Assembly (NCBI GenBank): GCA_025935415.1
Contig: JAICVI010000004.1
Location: forward strand, 1 to 43,442
Reading direction: 5' to 3'
From: Chloroflexota bacterium
GTDB taxonomy: Bacteria; Chloroflexota; Limnocylindria; Limnocylindrales; CSP1-4
Length of the DNA: 43,442 nucleotides
Shown: in pieces, positions 17,140 through 25,908 of the stretch
How the letters are laid out: each line of letters begins with the position of its first letter
How positions within the stretch are numbered: position 1 is the stretch's first letter
Position numbers and translations under genes: made by a program
The notes under the pieces: generated by a model
The model's database searches: none
Seen by the model: the letters and a program-made list of their open reading frames with translations, nothing else
Told to the model about the DNA's origin: nothing

Positions 17140-17305
17140 AGGCGAGGGGCGGGGGCGAGGCACGCGGCGCGAGCGGCGGGACGGGGCGGGACGGGCGGGG
17201 CGAGGGGCGGGACGGGGCGGCGGAACGGGCGGGGCGCGAGGCACGCGGCGCGAGGGGCCGCGGGGCGAGGGGCCGCGGGGCGCGAGGGCGAGGGACGCGG
17301 CGCGA
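17140..17305 (+). repeat. G-rich degenerate repeat tract with potential G-quadruplexes
   Basis: GCGAGGCACGCGGCGCGAG at 17155 and 17236 (variant at 17288); perfect 15-bp tandem CGAGGGGCCGCGGGG x2 at 17251-17280; GGGACGGGGCGGGACGGGCGGGG runs at 17178-17234. Confidence 0.8.
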
Positions 17306-17360
17306 AACCCGAGAGGCCGAGCGGCCAGCGGAGCCGCGCGAATTGGAATCAGGAAAGGAG

Positions 17361-17445
17361 TGGTGCCCAGGCCGGGACTTGAACCCGGATGAGTTGCCTC
17401 ATACGCCCCTCAAACGTACGCGTATACCAATTCCGCCACCTGGGC
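17361..17445 (-). tRNA. tRNA-Leu(GAG), CCA encoded
   Basis: GCCCAGGTGGCGGAATTGGTATACGCGTACGTTTGAGGGGCGTATGAGGCAACTCATCCGGGTTCAAGTCCCGGCCTGGGCACCA. Confidence 0.94.
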
Positions 17446-17497
17446 ATCAGGTGCGCTGCGGGCTGCCATTCGTGGATCAGCGAGGTGTCGAGGGGAT

Positions 17498-17584
17498 TGG
17501 TACCGAGGACGGGACTTGAACCCATACGCCCTTGCGGGCACTAGCTCCTGAAGCTAGCGCGTCTGCCAATTTCGCCACCTCGGC
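17498..17584 (-). tRNA. tRNA-Leu(CAG), CCA encoded
   Basis: GCCGAGGTGGCGAAATTGGCAGACGCGCTAGCTTCAGGAGCTAGTGCCCGCAAGGGCGTATGGGTTCAAGTCCCGTCCTCGGTACCA. Confidence 0.94.
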
Positions 17585-17612
17585 GTGAGATCCACGGCGA
17601 CCCGAAAGGGCC

Positions 17613-19373
17613 TTAGCTGCCGTCGGCGAGCCGCCATGTTAGCACGTCCCAATAGCGGTCCCCGGGGCCCCCGACCGGCCTCGATTCGGGTCCCCTGACG
17701 GTGTCCCGGAACAGGGCGTACTCATCCCGGAAGGCCAGCGGCAGCACGTACCTCTGGGCGGTGAGGCGCGCCTGGAGCGCGGCGTAGGCCGCCACCCGGG
17801 CATCGTCCGCGACGGGCGTTCGAGCGGCGACGAGAAGGGCGTCAAGCGCCGGGTCCTGCAGGCCTGCGATGTTCGAGCCGCCGGTGCGTGTCTGCGACGC
17901 GGCGAGCAGCGGGTAGAGGTCCGGGTCCAGCCCGATCGCGAGCGGCACCATCGCCACCTGGAAGTCGCCCTGGGCGATCCGGTCCCCGAGCAGCTCGGAA
18001 GCCGGCAGCGGGACGAGACGTGCCGCGAAGCCAAGGTCGTGCCAGGCCCCGACGACGAGCTGCGCCGTCGTGTAGGCCACGGGGTTGGCGGACTCCTCCG
18101 GGCTGAGCACCTCGAGCACGAGCGGATCCTTGGCGCCCTTCGGCGTCCAGCTGACATCGCCGGCCTTCCAGCCCGCGGCCTGGAGATCCTTCTTCGCGGC
18201 GCTGAGGCTGGTCTTCAGGACGGGCGAGGCCTTGGCATCGAACATCGGCGAGCTTGGCGGAATCAGGGAATCGGCCCGAGCGCCGAGGTCGGAAAGCACG
18301 TCCTGCACGATCGCGTCCCGGTCGATCGATTCGAGGAGCGCCCGGCGGACGAGCGGATCCTGGAACTCGCGGTGCCCGGCCCGGAGGTTCAGCGTGGCCG
18401 CGAGCAGCGTCGTGCCGGGGTACTGGACGACGCGCCCGGGGGCCGCTGCCTGCAAGGTCGCGAGATCGGCCGGTTGGACCCCCGAGACCGCGTCGAGGTC
18501 GCCATCCCGCCAGGCGTCGGTCAGGGACTCCAGGTCGTCGAAGTAGCGCAGCTCGAAGCTCGAGATATAGGGAACGGCCAGGTTGGGCCGGGCGGTCGGC
18601 GGGGCGGTCGCCAGGGAATCGGTCGGGCGTGGTGTGCGGAAGTTGGGGCCGCCGGGGTCGCTCGGCGGCTCGACGGGAGTGGCGGCGACGAGGGTCGCGC
18701 GATTGGCCTGCAGGAGCTCGAGGCGGTAGGGTCCCGAGCCGACCGGCTGGCTGCCGAATGGGTCGTCCGGCAGCGCCTCCGGCGGGATCCCGGCGAGCAG
18801 GTGTGCCGGCGCGATCGGCTGAGTCGCGGCCTGGAGGAAGTCGCCGAGGGGCGTGGTGAGGTGCAGCGAGACGGTCAGCGGGTCCATCACGGTTGCCCTG
18901 ACGTCTCGCCACGAGGCCGCGCCCGGCCCGGTGTACTCGGGATCGCCGAGCACCGAAACCGTGAACGCCACGTCGTCGGCGGTGAGCGCCGCACCGTCCT
19001 GCCACCGCAAGTCGGGTCGCAGGTGGAACGTCCACGTCCGGCCGTCCGGCTCGACCTCCCAGCGGCTCGCCAGGTCCCCCACGATCGTGCTGCCGGGTCC
19101 GAGTCGGACGAGGCCCCGGAACAGCAGCGCGACGAGCCCACGGTCCGCCGCCGACCGCGCGCCGAAGGGGCTGGCATTCGTGGCGCGCCCGAGCACGCCC
19201 TCGACGTATCCGGGGGCGGGTGACGCCCCAGGCGTCGGCTCGACCGAGCCGCCCGACGATCCGACCGACGGCGCCAGCGCCCAGACGGAGAACCCGACGA
19301 GGGCGAGGCTGAGCAGTCCCGCGACGAGGCGGTCGGGAAGGTTGAAGGACGGCGCGACCCGACGTCGGCGCAC
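17613..19373 (-). CDS. ABC transporter substrate-binding protein, family 5 (peptide/solute)
   Basis: ADRGLVALLFRGLVRLGPGSTIVGDLASRWEVEPDGRTWTFHLRPDLRWQDGAALTADDVAFTVSVLGDPEYTGPGAASWRDV; N-terminal TM/signal. Confidence 0.88.
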   Translation of the reverse strand: MRRRRVAPSFNLPDRLVAGLLSLALVGFSVWALAPSVGSSGGSVEPTPGASPAPGYVEGVLGRATNASPFGARSAADRGLVALLFRGLVRLGPGSTIVGDLASRWEVEPDGRTWTFHLRPDLRWQDGAALTADDVAFTVSVLGDPEYTGPGAASWRDVRATVMDPLTVSLHLTTPLGDFLQAATQPIAPAHLLAGIPPEALPDDPFGSQPVGSGPYRLELLQANRATLVAATPVEPPSDPGGPNFRTPRPTDSLATAPPTARPNLAVPYISSFELRYFDDLESLTDAWRDGDLDAVSGVQPADLATLQAAAPGRVVQYPGTTLLAATLNLRAGHREFQDPLVRRALLESIDRDAIVQDVLSDLGARADSLIPPSSPMFDAKASPVLKTSLSAAKKDLQAAGWKAGDVSWTPKGAKDPLVLEVLSPEESANPVAYTTAQLVVGAWHDLGFAARLVPLPASELLGDRIAQGDFQVAMVPLAIGLDPDLYPLLAASQTRTGGSNIAGLQDPALDALLVAARTPVADDARVAAYAALQARLTAQRYVLPLAFRDEYALFRDTVRGPESRPVGGPGDRYWDVLTWRLADGS

Positions 19374-19397
19374 GACGGTGATCCCGGCCGCGCCGGG

Positions 19398-19625
19398 TCA
19401 GGCGGCCGGCGTCAGGACGTAGGCCGCGAGGGAGAACGCCACGAACAGCCCGATCAGGACGATCGTGAACTGCCACAGCCGTCGCTCGATCCCGCGCCGG
19501 CTCCGGTAGACGGCCGAGTCACCGCCGAAGGTGCCACCGAGACCGGATCCGCGCGACTGCAGCAGCACGGCGAAGGTCAGGGCGATGGCGACGATGAGCT
19601 GGCCGGCGGCCAGGACGGGGTTCAC
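19398..19625 (-). CDS. secG: Preprotein translocase subunit SecG, GTG start
   Basis: (V)NPVLAAGQLIVAIALTFAVLLQSRGSGLGGTFGGDSAVYRSRRGIERRLWQFTIVLIGLFVAFSLAAYVL; GTGA overlap with gpmI. Confidence 0.93.
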   Translation of the reverse strand: MNPVLAAGQLIVAIALTFAVLLQSRGSGLGGTFGGDSAVYRSRRGIERRLWQFTIVLIGLFVAFSLAAYVLTPAA

Positions 19626-21226
19626 GGTGCGGGTTCCTCCTCGATGACCGCGGGATGGTACGCGAGAAGCGAACGGCCCGTCATGCCGGGCCACGGCGCG
19701 AGGCCCGCCAGCTCGCAGATCGTCGGCGCGACATCGGCCAGGACTCCATCGTGCAGCACCCTGCCTTCGGCCGCCGCGCCGGCGACCAGGACCGGCACCG
19801 GGTTGAGCGAGTGCGCCGTCACGGGATTGCCCGCTTCGTCGCGCAGCTGGTCGGCGTTGCCGTGGTCGGCGGTGATCACGAGGAGGGCCCCGGACGTCGC
19901 GAGCGGGTCGAGCGCCTCCACGATCCGCCCGATGCATCGGTCGACCTCCTCGACCGCGGCCACCGTTGCCGCCCAGTCCCCGGTGTGGCCCACCATGTCC
20001 GGGTTCGCGAGGTTGGCCACCACGACGTCGTAGTCGCCGCCGGCGACGCCCGCCAGCAGCGCGTCCGTGACGCCCTCCGCGCTCATCGCCGGCTGGAGGT
20101 CGTACGTGGCGACCTTCGGACTCGGCACGAGGACGCGATCCTCGCCCTCGAAGGGAGCCTCGCGGCCACCGTTCAGGAAGTACGTCACGTGCGCGTACTT
20201 CTCCGTCTCGGCGACGTGGAGCTGGCGCCAGCCGGCGGCCGAGATCGCGCCGGCGAGGCACGCGACCACTGCGGGCGGGAACGCGACCTGGACCGCCAGG
20301 CCCTCCTCGTACTCCGTCATCGTGACCACGAGCAGGTCCCGCGGCGCCTCGCGACCGGCGGGCGAGCGCCGATCGAAGCCCGCGAAGTCGGCGTCGGCGA
20401 GCGCATGCGTCAGCTGGCGGGCGCGATCGGCCCGGAAGTTCGCATGGATGATCGGATCGCCGTCGCGGACCACGCCATCGACGCCGTCGATGACGGTCGG
20501 CTGGACGAACTCGTCGGTCTCTCCGCGCTCGTAGGCCTCCCGTACCGCCGCGCTCGCGGATCCGGCGTGGCGCCCCTCGCCGTGCACGATCGCGTCGTAG
20601 CCCTTCTCGGTGCGGTCCCAGCGCTGGTCCCGGTCCATGGCGAAGTAGCGGCCGCCAACCGTGGCGATTCGCGCGTCAGGGTGGGCGGCCGCGAGCCGCC
20701 GCTCCAGGTCCTCGATGAATCCGAGCCCGGAGCTCGGCGGCGTGTCGCGCCCGTCCAGCAGCGCGTGGACGCGAACCCGCGGGACGCCACGTCGCCGCGC
20801 AAGCTCCGAAAGGGCAACGAGGTGGCGGTCGTTGGCATGGACCCCGCCGGGGCCCACGAGGCTGATCACGTGGAGGCTCCCGCTCCGGTCCACGGCGCGT
20901 TGCGCGGCCGCGACCAGGGCGGGCGTCTCGAAGAACGAGCCGTCGGCGATGGCCGAATCGATCCGCGGCAGGTCCTGCAGCACCGGCCGGCCCGCGCCGA
21001 TGTTGAGATGCCCGACCTCGGAGTTGCCCATCTGGCCCGGTGGCAGCCCCACCGCCTCGCCGGAGGCCTCCAGGCGGGCGTGCGGCCAGCGCGCCAGAAG
21101 GGCCCGCCAATGGGGCATGTCGGCGGCCGCGACGGCGTCCGCGCCCCTGTCCTTGCCGAGCCCGAAGCCGTCGATGATGAGGAGCACGATGGGCCGCGGC
21201 CGCGCCTGGTCTGCCTGGCCGGGCAC
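19622..21226 (-). CDS. gpmI: 2,3-bisphosphoglycerate-independent phosphoglycerate mutase, GTG start
   Basis: RPIVLLIIDGFGLGKDRGADAVAAADMPHWRALLARWPHARLEASGEAVGLPPGQMGNSEVGHLNIGAGR...TYFLNGGREAPFEGEDRVLVPSPKVATYDLQPAMSA...VVVANLANPDMVGHTGD. Confidence 0.95.
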   Translation of the reverse strand: MPGQADQARPRPIVLLIIDGFGLGKDRGADAVAAADMPHWRALLARWPHARLEASGEAVGLPPGQMGNSEVGHLNIGAGRPVLQDLPRIDSAIADGSFFETPALVAAAQRAVDRSGSLHVISLVGPGGVHANDRHLVALSELARRRGVPRVRVHALLDGRDTPPSSGLGFIEDLERRLAAAHPDARIATVGGRYFAMDRDQRWDRTEKGYDAIVHGEGRHAGSASAAVREAYERGETDEFVQPTVIDGVDGVVRDGDPIIHANFRADRARQLTHALADADFAGFDRRSPAGREAPRDLLVVTMTEYEEGLAVQVAFPPAVVACLAGAISAAGWRQLHVAETEKYAHVTYFLNGGREAPFEGEDRVLVPSPKVATYDLQPAMSAEGVTDALLAGVAGGDYDVVVANLANPDMVGHTGDWAATVAAVEEVDRCIGRIVEALDPLATSGALLVITADHGNADQLRDEAGNPVTAHSLNPVPVLVAGAAAEGRVLHDGVLADVAPTICELAGLAPWPGMTGRSLLAYHPAVIEEEPAP

Positions 21227-21234
21227 GACCCCGC

Positions 21235-22056
21235 TCAGGACCGCGCGGGAGCGAGGCCGCGCGCCGCGGCCGTCAGGCCCGCCCGCGCCACGATCGCCGC
21301 CATCTCGTCCGGTTTCAGCGATGCGCCACCGACGAGCGCGCCATCGATCTCCGCCTCGGCGAAGAACTGGTCGATGTTGGCACCGGTCACGCTCCCGCCG
21401 TAGAGCACCGGCGTGTCCGCCCCGCGCAGGCCGATGCTGTCGCCGGACGCGGCATCGACCGCGCGACGGATCGCCTGGGCCATGGCCGCGGCGTCGGCGC
21501 CGCTCGCATTCCGGCCGGTGCCGATCGCCCAGATCGGCTCGTACGCGATGACCAGCCCGCTCGTCGCCAGGGCCTCGCCCGTGGTCGGCTGAAGGGCATC
21601 CATGACCTGATCCGCGACGAGCGCCTCGGCGACGTGAGCGCCCTCCTCGCGGACCTCGAGCTCCTCGCCGACGCACAGGATCGGGCGGAGGCCGTTCTCG
21701 ATCGCGCGGGCGACCTTCTCCGCGACCATCTCGTTCGTCTCGTGGTGGTACCGCCGTCGCTCCGAGTGGCCGACGATGACCCAGGTCGCGAGGTCGCGCA
21801 GCATCGGTGCCGAGATGTCGCCCGTGAAGGCGCCGCCGAGGTGGTGGTGGACGTCCTGGGCGCCGACTCCGACGTTCTGGCCCGCGAGCGCGTCGCGGAC
21901 CGGGGCCAGGCAGACGAACGGCGGGCAGAGCACCCGCGTGACGCCGGGAACCCGCGTTCGCGCCTCCATGGTGCGCGCCAGCTCGGCCGCGTCCGCGGGC
22001 GTGGTGTGCATCTTCCAGTTGCCCGCAACGATCACCGGTCGCATCGGGGGAATCAT
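21235..22056 (-). CDS. tpiA: Triose-phosphate isomerase
   Basis: MRPVIVAGNWKMHTTPADAAELARTM...WVIVGHSERRRYHHETNEMVAEKVARAIENGLRPILCVGE...VIAYEPIWAIGTGRNASGADAAAM...VLYGGSVTGANIDQF; ATGA overlap with whiA. Confidence 0.97.
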   Translation of the reverse strand: MIPPMRPVIVAGNWKMHTTPADAAELARTMEARTRVPGVTRVLCPPFVCLAPVRDALAGQNVGVGAQDVHHHLGGAFTGDISAPMLRDLATWVIVGHSERRRYHHETNEMVAEKVARAIENGLRPILCVGEELEVREEGAHVAEALVADQVMDALQPTTGEALATSGLVIAYEPIWAIGTGRNASGADAAAMAQAIRRAVDAASGDSIGLRGADTPVLYGGSVTGANIDQFFAEAEIDGALVGGASLKPDEMAAIVARAGLTAAARGLAPARS

Positions 22057-22811
22057 GTCAGCGCCAGCCGCTCGATGCGGTCCAGGGCCCGCTGGACCGC
22101 CGAGCGGTGGATCGACAACCGCTCCGCCAGCTCGCCGAGCGTCGCCTCCGGGGTCTCGCGGCGAGCTGCCGCCACGCTCCGGACGGTCGCCGATTCGGTG
22201 GCCAGGCGACCGTCCGCGGCGAGGCTGTCAATGGCCCCGATCTGACGCCCCGCTGCCTGGACCGTGCGCGAGAGGTTCGCGGATTCGGCGTTGATGACGC
22301 GGTTGAGCTCGCCCCGGAGGGCCCGCGCGACCTGGCGAACCTCCAGCTCGAGAAGGCTCGGGCCGGCACCCATCCGCCGCAGCACGAGGCCGACGGTCTC
22401 GGCGCTCTTCCAGGTGATCACGCCCATGCCGCGCCGGACCCGGTAGCCGGCGGGCATCCCGGCGGCGGCGAGCCCGGCGGCCAGGGCCTGCGCCTCCGCC
22501 GCGGGAATTACCAGCTCGAGGTGCGTCCGACCATTGGCGACGCTGAGCGATCCGCGGGCGAGGAATCGGCCCCGCAGCCAGGCCATCCGGCAGTGGTCCG
22601 GGCGGGCGGCCCAGTCGAACGGCCCTGGCGGCGCATGCCGTCCCTCGTGGCGTGCAAGGCGGACCGCAAGCCGGGCGAGGGTCGCGTCGCGCCAGCGGGT
22701 GCCGGGCTCCAGGCCCGCGCGCTCGGCCTCGCGATCGCACTCCCGCGCCGGGTCGATCGCGGCGAGCTCGGCGCGCAGCGCCGCGACGAGGTCGCGATCC
22801 GCGCTGGTCAC
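22053..22811 (-). CDS. whiA: WhiA-family DNA-binding regulator, GTG start
   Basis: CRMAWLRGRFLARGSLSVANGRTHLELVIPAAEAQALAAGLAAAGM...LRGELNRVINAESANLSRTVQAAGRQIGAIDSL...TPEATLGELAERLSIHRSAVQRALDRIERLA. Confidence 0.9.
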   Translation of the reverse strand: MTSADRDLVAALRAELAAIDPARECDREAERAGLEPGTRWRDATLARLAVRLARHEGRHAPPGPFDWAARPDHCRMAWLRGRFLARGSLSVANGRTHLELVIPAAEAQALAAGLAAAGMPAGYRVRRGMGVITWKSAETVGLVLRRMGAGPSLLELEVRQVARALRGELNRVINAESANLSRTVQAAGRQIGAIDSLAADGRLATESATVRSVAAARRETPEATLGELAERLSIHRSAVQRALDRIERLALT

Positions 22812-24160
22812 GCCACGCGGGCGGAGCGTTCCCGCCGGAGCTCCGGACCCTCTTGCTCGATCGCGCGAAGGATCGCCGCGGCCAGCCGCTCGGGATCGTG
22901 GTGATGCGGATCCTCGAGGCTCGCCACGGAATCCGTGACCAGGTGCGGCGCCGGATCCACGCCCGGCGGCCACCGCGGCTGGACGGCGTCACTCGGCCAC
23001 GGCTTGTCCTCGCCGTTGAAGCGATCGTTCGCGAGCACGATGTCGAGAAGGTCCGGCTGGGTGTGGGCGAGCAGCGCGACCACGTGATCGGCAAGGTCCA
23101 TGCCCTCGGTCTCGCCTGGCTGCGTCGCGACGTTGCAGGCATACAGGCGAACACCGGGCGCCGACGCGACGGCTCGGCGGATCTCCGGGATCAGCAGGAC
23201 GGGCAGCACGCTCGTGTAGAGGCTGCCCGGGCCCAGCACGACGATCTCGGCCTCCGCGATCGCCGCGACCGCGTCCTCCGACGCGCGAACGTCGCCGGGT
23301 TCAATCCAGACGCGCTTGATGCCCGCGGTGCGCATGATGGTCGACTGCCCGCTGACCGTTGCGCCGTCGCGCGTCTGGGCCACGAGGTTCACCGGCGTGG
23401 CCGAGGCGGGCACCACCTGCCCACGCACCGCGAGGACGCGATTCATCTGCCGCACGCCTTCCTCGAAGTCACCGCCCTCGAGCGCCGTCATCGCGGCCAG
23501 GAGGAGGTTCCCGACGGCGTGCCCGCGCAGGCCCCCAGGCTCCGTCTCGACCAGGCCGCTCTCGCCGCGGGTGTAGCCCGGGAAGCGATAGCCGAGCAGC
23601 TCGCTCATGAGCGGCTCCGCGTCTGCGAGCGCGGCGATGCAGTTGCGAATGTCCCCCACCGGCGGGATTCCAAGCTCCTCGCGAAGCGCCCCGGAGGAGC
23701 CGCCGTCGTCGGCGACGGTCACGATCGCGGTGAGGTTGCTGGTGTGCTGCTTGAGCCCGCGAAGCAGCGTCGAGAGCCCGGTCCCGCCGCCGATCGCGAC
23801 GATTCTCGGTCCTCGGGCGAGGAACTTCTTCTGGTAGATGACGTCGGCGAGCGGCGTCTCCTCGTCCGTCCGGAGGGGCCGCGTGAGCGCGACCGCCAGC
23901 CGCCACGCCCCGACCACGATCAGCGCCGTCCCCGCGACCCCGGCGATGAACCCCCGGAGCGGGAATGGCAGGAACTGGAGGGTGATGAGGTCCACGACCG
24001 CGTCGGCGAGGCCGCCCGGCTGGATGTCCTGCGTGACCTGCCGGATGACGTGGGCCGCGCCCAGGGCGAGCACCAGCATCCCGGCGAAGATCAGGAGCAG
24101 CCAGCGCTTCACGCCCATCCCGGGTTGGAGCCAGCGGCGGAAGCGCATCCTCGCGATCAA
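22808..24160 (-). CDS. yvcK: YvcK/CofD-like gluconeogenesis factor family protein with N-terminal TM segments
   Basis: RGPRIVAIGGGTGLSTLLRGLKQHTSNLTAIVTVADDGGSSGALREELGIPPVGDIRNCIAALADAEPLMSELLGYRF; GTGA overlap with whiA. Confidence 0.95.
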   Translation of the reverse strand: MIARMRFRRWLQPGMGVKRWLLLIFAGMLVLALGAAHVIRQVTQDIQPGGLADAVVDLITLQFLPFPLRGFIAGVAGTALIVVGAWRLAVALTRPLRTDEETPLADVIYQKKFLARGPRIVAIGGGTGLSTLLRGLKQHTSNLTAIVTVADDGGSSGALREELGIPPVGDIRNCIAALADAEPLMSELLGYRFPGYTRGESGLVETEPGGLRGHAVGNLLLAAMTALEGGDFEEGVRQMNRVLAVRGQVVPASATPVNLVAQTRDGATVSGQSTIMRTAGIKRVWIEPGDVRASEDAVAAIAEAEIVVLGPGSLYTSVLPVLLIPEIRRAVASAPGVRLYACNVATQPGETEGMDLADHVVALLAHTQPDLLDIVLANDRFNGEDKPWPSDAVQPRWPPGVDPAPHLVTDSVASLEDPHHHDPERLAAAILRAIEQEGPELRRERSARVA

Positions 24161-24176
24161 GCCCGGCGGCGCCCGC

Positions 24177-25133
24177 TCACGTCCGCTCGAGCTCGCGGTG
24201 GAAGACCGCGACGGGCTCGACGCCGGCCTCGCGCAGCCGGCGCGCGAGCTCCTCCGCGAGGACGATCGAGCGGTGCCGGCCTCCGGTGCAGCCGATGCCG
24301 ATGGTGAGCCGGCTCTTGCCCTCGGCCGCGAACGCCGGGATGCCGAACTCGAGGACCTGCTGGATCAGGCCGAGGTACTCCTCCGCGCCGGGCTGCGCGA
24401 GGACGAAGTCCCGCACCGGTGCCGTCAGGCCGGAGTGCTCGCGCAGCTCCGGGACGTAGTAAGGGTTCTGGATGAACCGGGTGTCGAAGACGAGGTCGGC
24501 CTCGAGGGGGATCCCGAACTTGTAGCCGAAGCTGATGATCTGGATCGGCATCGTGTCCGGCTGGAGATCGCCGAGGCGCGCGAAGATCCGCTCCCGGAGG
24601 TCGCGCAGCGGCAGGTCCGTCGTGTCGATCACCACGTCGGCCTCGGCGCGGATCGGATCCAGGAGCCGCCGCTCCAGTGCGAGCGCGGCCTGGGTGCTGC
24701 GACCGGTTGCCAGCGGGTGAAGGTGGCGGGTCTCGGAGAACCGGCGGATCAGGGCCTCGTCGCTGGCCTCGAGGAAGAAGACCTGCGGCCGGATCCCCCG
24801 CCCCTCGAGGGCGCCGCGCATCGCCCGGTAGGCGGTCTCGGCATCGCCCGCGCGGACGTCGAGGACGATCGCGACCCGCGCGAAGCGGTCCGGATCGTTG
24901 ACGACCAGCTCGGCGAGATTCGCGAGGAGCTCTCCGGGCAGGTTGTCGACGACGGTGTAGGAGAGGTCCTCGAACAGCTTCGCGGCGGCCGTCTTGCCGC
25001 CGCCGGAGAGGCCGCTCAGCAGGACGACGTGCTGCCCGCCGGCGCCTGCGAGTTCGGGGCCTGCCCCTGAACCCGCCGCTGGGCCTGCGCCGGCCGCGGC
25101 GTCCACCTGGTCGTCGATGCGGTCTTCGGTCAT
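24177..25133 (-). CDS. rapZ: RapZ/YvcJ-family nucleotide-binding protein
   Basis: HVVLLSGLSGGGKTAAAKLFEDLSYTVVDNLPGELLANLAELV...IQIISFGYKFGIPLEADLVFDTRFIQNPYYVPELREHSGL...IGIGCTGGRHRSIVLAEELARRL. Confidence 0.96.
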   Translation of the reverse strand: MTEDRIDDQVDAAAGAGPAAGSGAGPELAGAGGQHVVLLSGLSGGGKTAAAKLFEDLSYTVVDNLPGELLANLAELVVNDPDRFARVAIVLDVRAGDAETAYRAMRGALEGRGIRPQVFFLEASDEALIRRFSETRHLHPLATGRSTQAALALERRLLDPIRAEADVVIDTTDLPLRDLRERIFARLGDLQPDTMPIQIISFGYKFGIPLEADLVFDTRFIQNPYYVPELREHSGLTAPVRDFVLAQPGAEEYLGLIQQVLEFGIPAFAAEGKSRLTIGIGCTGGRHRSIVLAEELARRLREAGVEPVAVFHRELERT

Positions 25134-25143
25134 CGCGTGAACG

Positions 25144-25872
25144 CTACCGCCCGCTCCGGCGGATGAACACCACCGTGCCCTCGTACAGCACGTACAGGGT
25201 GAGCCCGAGCACGAAGGGGCTGACGAGGTCGCCGCCAGGCGTCACCACGGCAGCGAAGACCGCGATGGCGAGGATCGTCAACCGGCGCGAGCGTCGCAGC
25301 CGCTCGGAGGTGACGATCCCGACCTTCGACAGGCCCACCAGCAGGATCGGGAACTCCATCAGCACCCCGAATGCCAGGAAAAGGCTGGTGATGAAGTCGA
25401 AGTAGCTCCGGATGTTGATGTTCCGCTCGACCCCTGCCGGGACGAACTGGAGGAGGAACTGGGACGCGAACGGCAGGATCACGAAGGCGATCGTCACGCC
25501 GATCAGGAAGAAGAGGAGGGCCATGGGGATCCACGGCAGGACCGCACGACGCTCCCTGGCCGTCAGCCCCGGAGCGATGAACCGCCAGACGTGCCACAGC
25601 AGGACGGGCATCGCCAGCACGACGCCGACGACGAAGGCGATCTGGAGGTGGATCGCGAAGCCATCGCCGAGCTCGATCTGCTGCAGCTTCACGTCGGCCG
25701 GGAGCTGGCCCTGGAGGAAGGTGATCAGCTGGTCGCCGAACACGAATCCGATCGAGGCGCCGACCGCAACCGCGAGGATCGACCACAGGAGCCGGTTCCG
25801 GAGCTCCGTGAGATGCCCGGTCAGGGACATCGTCGCAGGCTCGATGACGGCGGTGGAGGAAGCGGTGCTCAT
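25144..25872 (-). CDS. tatC: Sec-independent protein translocase TatC
   Basis: MSLTGHLTELRNRLLWSILAVAVGASIGFVFG...IALFVGVVLAMPVLLWHVWRFIAPGLTARERRAVLPWIPMALLFFLIGVTIAFVILPFASQFLLQF-type hydrophobic pattern; six TMs. Confidence 0.95.
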   Translation of the reverse strand: MSTASSTAVIEPATMSLTGHLTELRNRLLWSILAVAVGASIGFVFGDQLITFLQGQLPADVKLQQIELGDGFAIHLQIAFVVGVVLAMPVLLWHVWRFIAPGLTARERRAVLPWIPMALLFFLIGVTIAFVILPFASQFLLQFVPAGVERNINIRSYFDFITSLFLAFGVLMEFPILLVGLSKVGIVTSERLRRSRRLTILAIAVFAAVVTPGGDLVSPFVLGLTLYVLYEGTVVFIRRSGR

Positions 25873-25908
25873 CGTCGACGGGACCCGGCGCGGCGCGCGC
25901 GGTCCGCG

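Noticed and set aside
16718-17360. Possible RNase P RNA, tmRNA or SRP RNA in the large non-coding gap
   Set aside because: Looked for rnpB GAGGAAAGTCC/ACAGNA cores, the tmRNA 3' end and the SRP tetraloop motif by eye and found none; a covariance-model search would be needed to settle it.
17046-17519. 157-aa + ORF through the G-rich tract
   Set aside because: Translates to RGARGRGARG-type low complexity and runs antisense through tRNA-Leu(GAG); treated as repeat DNA, not a gene.
16641-17584. Integrative element at the tRNA-Val or tRNA-Leu 3' ends
   Set aside because: No integrase ORF and no duplicated tRNA 3' end (att-like direct repeat) seen in the window.
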